The notes below the pieces were generated by a model. It was not told the DNA's origin. It ran no database searches and saw nothing but the letters and a program-made list of their open reading frames with translations. The translations under genes were made by a program, and so were the position numbers. Shown piece after piece: positions 5,405-6,572 of a DNA stretch of 6,572 nt (its first letter is position 1; every line of letters starts with the position of its first letter). The stretch is from CAYUWG01 sp964448285. Its GTDB lineage: Bacteria; Bacteroidota; Ignavibacteria; SZUA-365. The stretch spans positions 1 to 6,572 of the forward strand of contig CAYUWG010000132.1 of NCBI GenBank assembly GCA_964448285.1. Direction: 5' to 3'.

Positions 5405-6487
5405 ATGAAAACGGCACTGTCTCTATTCCATTCTTCGTTTTTACAACTGAATTTGCTCGTTCTCACGATTACAGGGTGTAGCGATACTTTCACGCTCGAT
5501 GATCTCGGCGCAACCAAGCCCACGGATACGTTCGGTGATACGACATACGTCCTTCAGCAACCTCTATGGACGGGTTTCAACCAACCGAAGGACGTGCACG
5601 TCGGATTCGAGCCATTCATCTATGTTGCCGATGCAGGCAATAACCGTATCGTCATGCTGGACATCGCGGGAAATGTTATCGGTGCTTCGCGGACGATCGA
5701 CAACCCTGTTGCCATCGCACAGGACTATCGAATGAATCTCCTTGTCTGTGGAGAGTTCGATACGACAATCGGTGGACAGAGCGTGACCTTCGGTGCGCTC
5801 TATAAAATTGACATGTTCGGCTCCGGACATGCGATCAGCTCAGCGGCGGTTCGGCGGGTGTATTTCGATCCGGTCAATACAAACAGGCGCTTCACCGGTG
5901 TCGCAGTGCTCGGTGATAACAGTTACTACGTCACTCGCACAGGTCCGAGTAACACGAGCATCATCGCCCCGGATGATGCGGTACTGTATTTCGACAAGAA
6001 TGACCGACTGACGCCGCGTTCGCTCTGGCCAAATCTCAGCGCTGACGGAACCGGGCTTGGAACGATCACACAGCCGACGAGCATCACGACGCTTCCGCGT
6101 TTCTCGACGGATTTCATTTTTACACAGAAGGGCAGCAAGTCGCTTTTCAAAACGCAGTGGATGACGTTTCGAACCGTAGGCGACGTGACGCTCTGGGAGT
6201 CGTACTACACGCCCACGCATGACGGTGATCTCGACTTTCTCCGCGTCAATCTCTTCCGCCAACCCGAGGACGTAACCCTCGATAGAGATGGAAACATCTT
6301 CGTGATAGATGCCGGGCTGGATAGTCTTTTCAAATTCAGCCGCTCGGGTTTTCTCACGCAGGCGTTTGGCGGTGCGACGCATTTCAATAATCCGGAAGGC
6401 GTCGCGTTCTTCGACCGCACACTGTACATCGCAGATACAGGGAATAATCGCATCCTGCGCTATGTTCTTTCAACTGATTTGCGATGA
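5405..6487 (+). CDS. NHL-repeat beta-propeller lipoprotein
   Basis: A 360-residue protein. Residues 1-24 form a lipoprotein signal with lipobox I-T-G-C25 followed by S26, so the mature protein should be lipid-anchored at C25. Three NHL-type repeats are clear: about 58-92 (FNQPKDVHV, FIYVADAGNNRIVMLD), 285-312 (FRQPEDVTLDRDGNIFVIDAG, SLFKF) and 328-353 (NNPEGVAF, LYIADTGNNRILRY). The middle part (about 97-280) has weaker blade-like segments (IDNPVAIAQDYRMNLLVC, RFTGVAVLGDNSYYVTRTG, TQPTSITTL). NHL repeats build a propeller of about six blades that usually binds proteins or other ligands, and the first and last canonical repeats would sit side by side on closing the ring. No catalytic residues were recognised and no C-terminal sorting domain is present. 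ATG 5405 gives the signal directly and no Shine-Dalgarno sequence precedes it. It is the last gene of the cluster, probably co-transcribed with the two barrels and able to work at the same membrane. Confidence 0.85.
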   Translation: MKTALSLFHSSFLQLNLLVLTITGCSDTFTLDDLGATKPTDTFGDTTYVLQQPLWTGFNQPKDVHVGFEPFIYVADAGNNRIVMLDIAGNVIGASRTIDNPVAIAQDYRMNLLVCGEFDTTIGGQSVTFGALYKIDMFGSGHAISSAAVRRVYFDPVNTNRRFTGVAVLGDNSYYVTRTGPSNTSIIAPDDAVLYFDKNDRLTPRSLWPNLSADGTGLGTITQPTSITTLPRFSTDFIFTQKGSKSLFKTQWMTFRTVGDVTLWESYYTPTHDGDLDFLRVNLFRQPEDVTLDRDGNIFVIDAGLDSLFKFSRSGFLTQAFGGATHFNNPEGVAFFDRTLYIADTGNNRILRYVLSTDLR

Positions 6488-6488
6488 G

Positions 6489-6572
6489 TTGGCTGATGGC
6501 TCGTAGCTGTTAGCTCGTAACTGGGACGGTGGGACGGATGCACGGAGTGTCGGTGGAACGGAGTGTCGGTGG
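6489..6572. repeat. degenerate short tandem repeats after the lipoprotein gene, cut by the window edge
   Basis: No gene is seen in the last 85 bases. They contain successive short-period repeats. A 14-base unit occurs twice with 11 matches (6497-6510 and 6511-6524, core GCTCGTA). GGGACGG occurs twice with an 8-base period (6523-6538). ACGGAGTGTCGGTGG occurs twice exactly with a 16-base period (6542-6556 and 6558-6572), the second copy ending at the window edge, so the array probably continues. The G-rich composition and strand asymmetry differ from the coding DNA. No terminator hairpin with a T-run was found here. Confidence 0.6.

Noticed and set aside
5840..6382. Open frame of 180 codons on the minus strand
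   Set aside because: It lies wholly antisense to the NHL lipoprotein gene, and its product is Arg-rich with no recognisable domain, as expected from a reverse-strand shadow.
6350..6487. Type IX C-terminal sorting domain on the NHL protein
   Set aside because: The C-terminus is the last NHL repeat, and no Ig-like sorting domain with its terminal motif follows. The lipobox indicates lipid anchoring instead.
1..6572. CRISPR array, tRNA, rRNA, transposase or insertion sequence
   Set aside because: No regularly spaced identical repeats with unique spacers, no tRNA-like cloverleaf, no transposase-like protein and no long terminal inverted repeats were seen by eye.

Overview
The window looks like chromosomal sequence from a Gram-negative bacterium of the Bacteroidota/Chlorobiota group (FCB), possibly a Kapabacteria- or Ignavibacteria-like lineage. 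Three observations point there: a PorV/PorQ-family outer-membrane protein (the family tied to type IX secretion), an OmpA-family protein with an N-terminal barrel and polyproline linker, and no convincing Shine-Dalgarno sequence before the starts that can be inspected. The phylum is inferred from these protein families and was not tested by a search. Composition is about 50-65% GC in most genes but clearly lower in one.

Layout. Bases 1-639 (+) hold a complete Sua5/YciO/YrdC-domain protein whose motifs match YciO better than the t6A enzyme TsaC. It converges on a large minus-strand gene (2680-686) for a two-domain OmpA-family cell-envelope protein, with a hairpin between the two stops. A divergent intergenic region of about 300 bases (2681-2985) follows. 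It contains a perfect short palindrome, a weaker stem-loop and an open minus-strand reading frame of 69 codons that stops 9 bases before the ompA-like start. A plus-strand cluster then runs to 6487: a PorV/PorQ-family protein (2986-3963), an unrecognised outer-membrane beta-barrel-type protein (4013-5365) and an NHL-repeat lipoprotein (5405-6487). Gaps of 49 and 39 bases suggest one transcript. The last 85 bases are short degenerate tandem repeats that run off the window edge.

How the genes may work together. Four of the five clear genes encode exported envelope proteins: a peptidoglycan-anchoring OmpA protein, two outer-membrane barrels and a lipoprotein. The three-gene cluster has the look of a surface or secretion-accessory module, in which a PorV/PorQ barrel is expressed with a second barrel and a lipid-anchored beta-propeller. 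That joint role is inference. No type IX C-terminal sorting domain, RNA gene, CRISPR array or transposase was seen.
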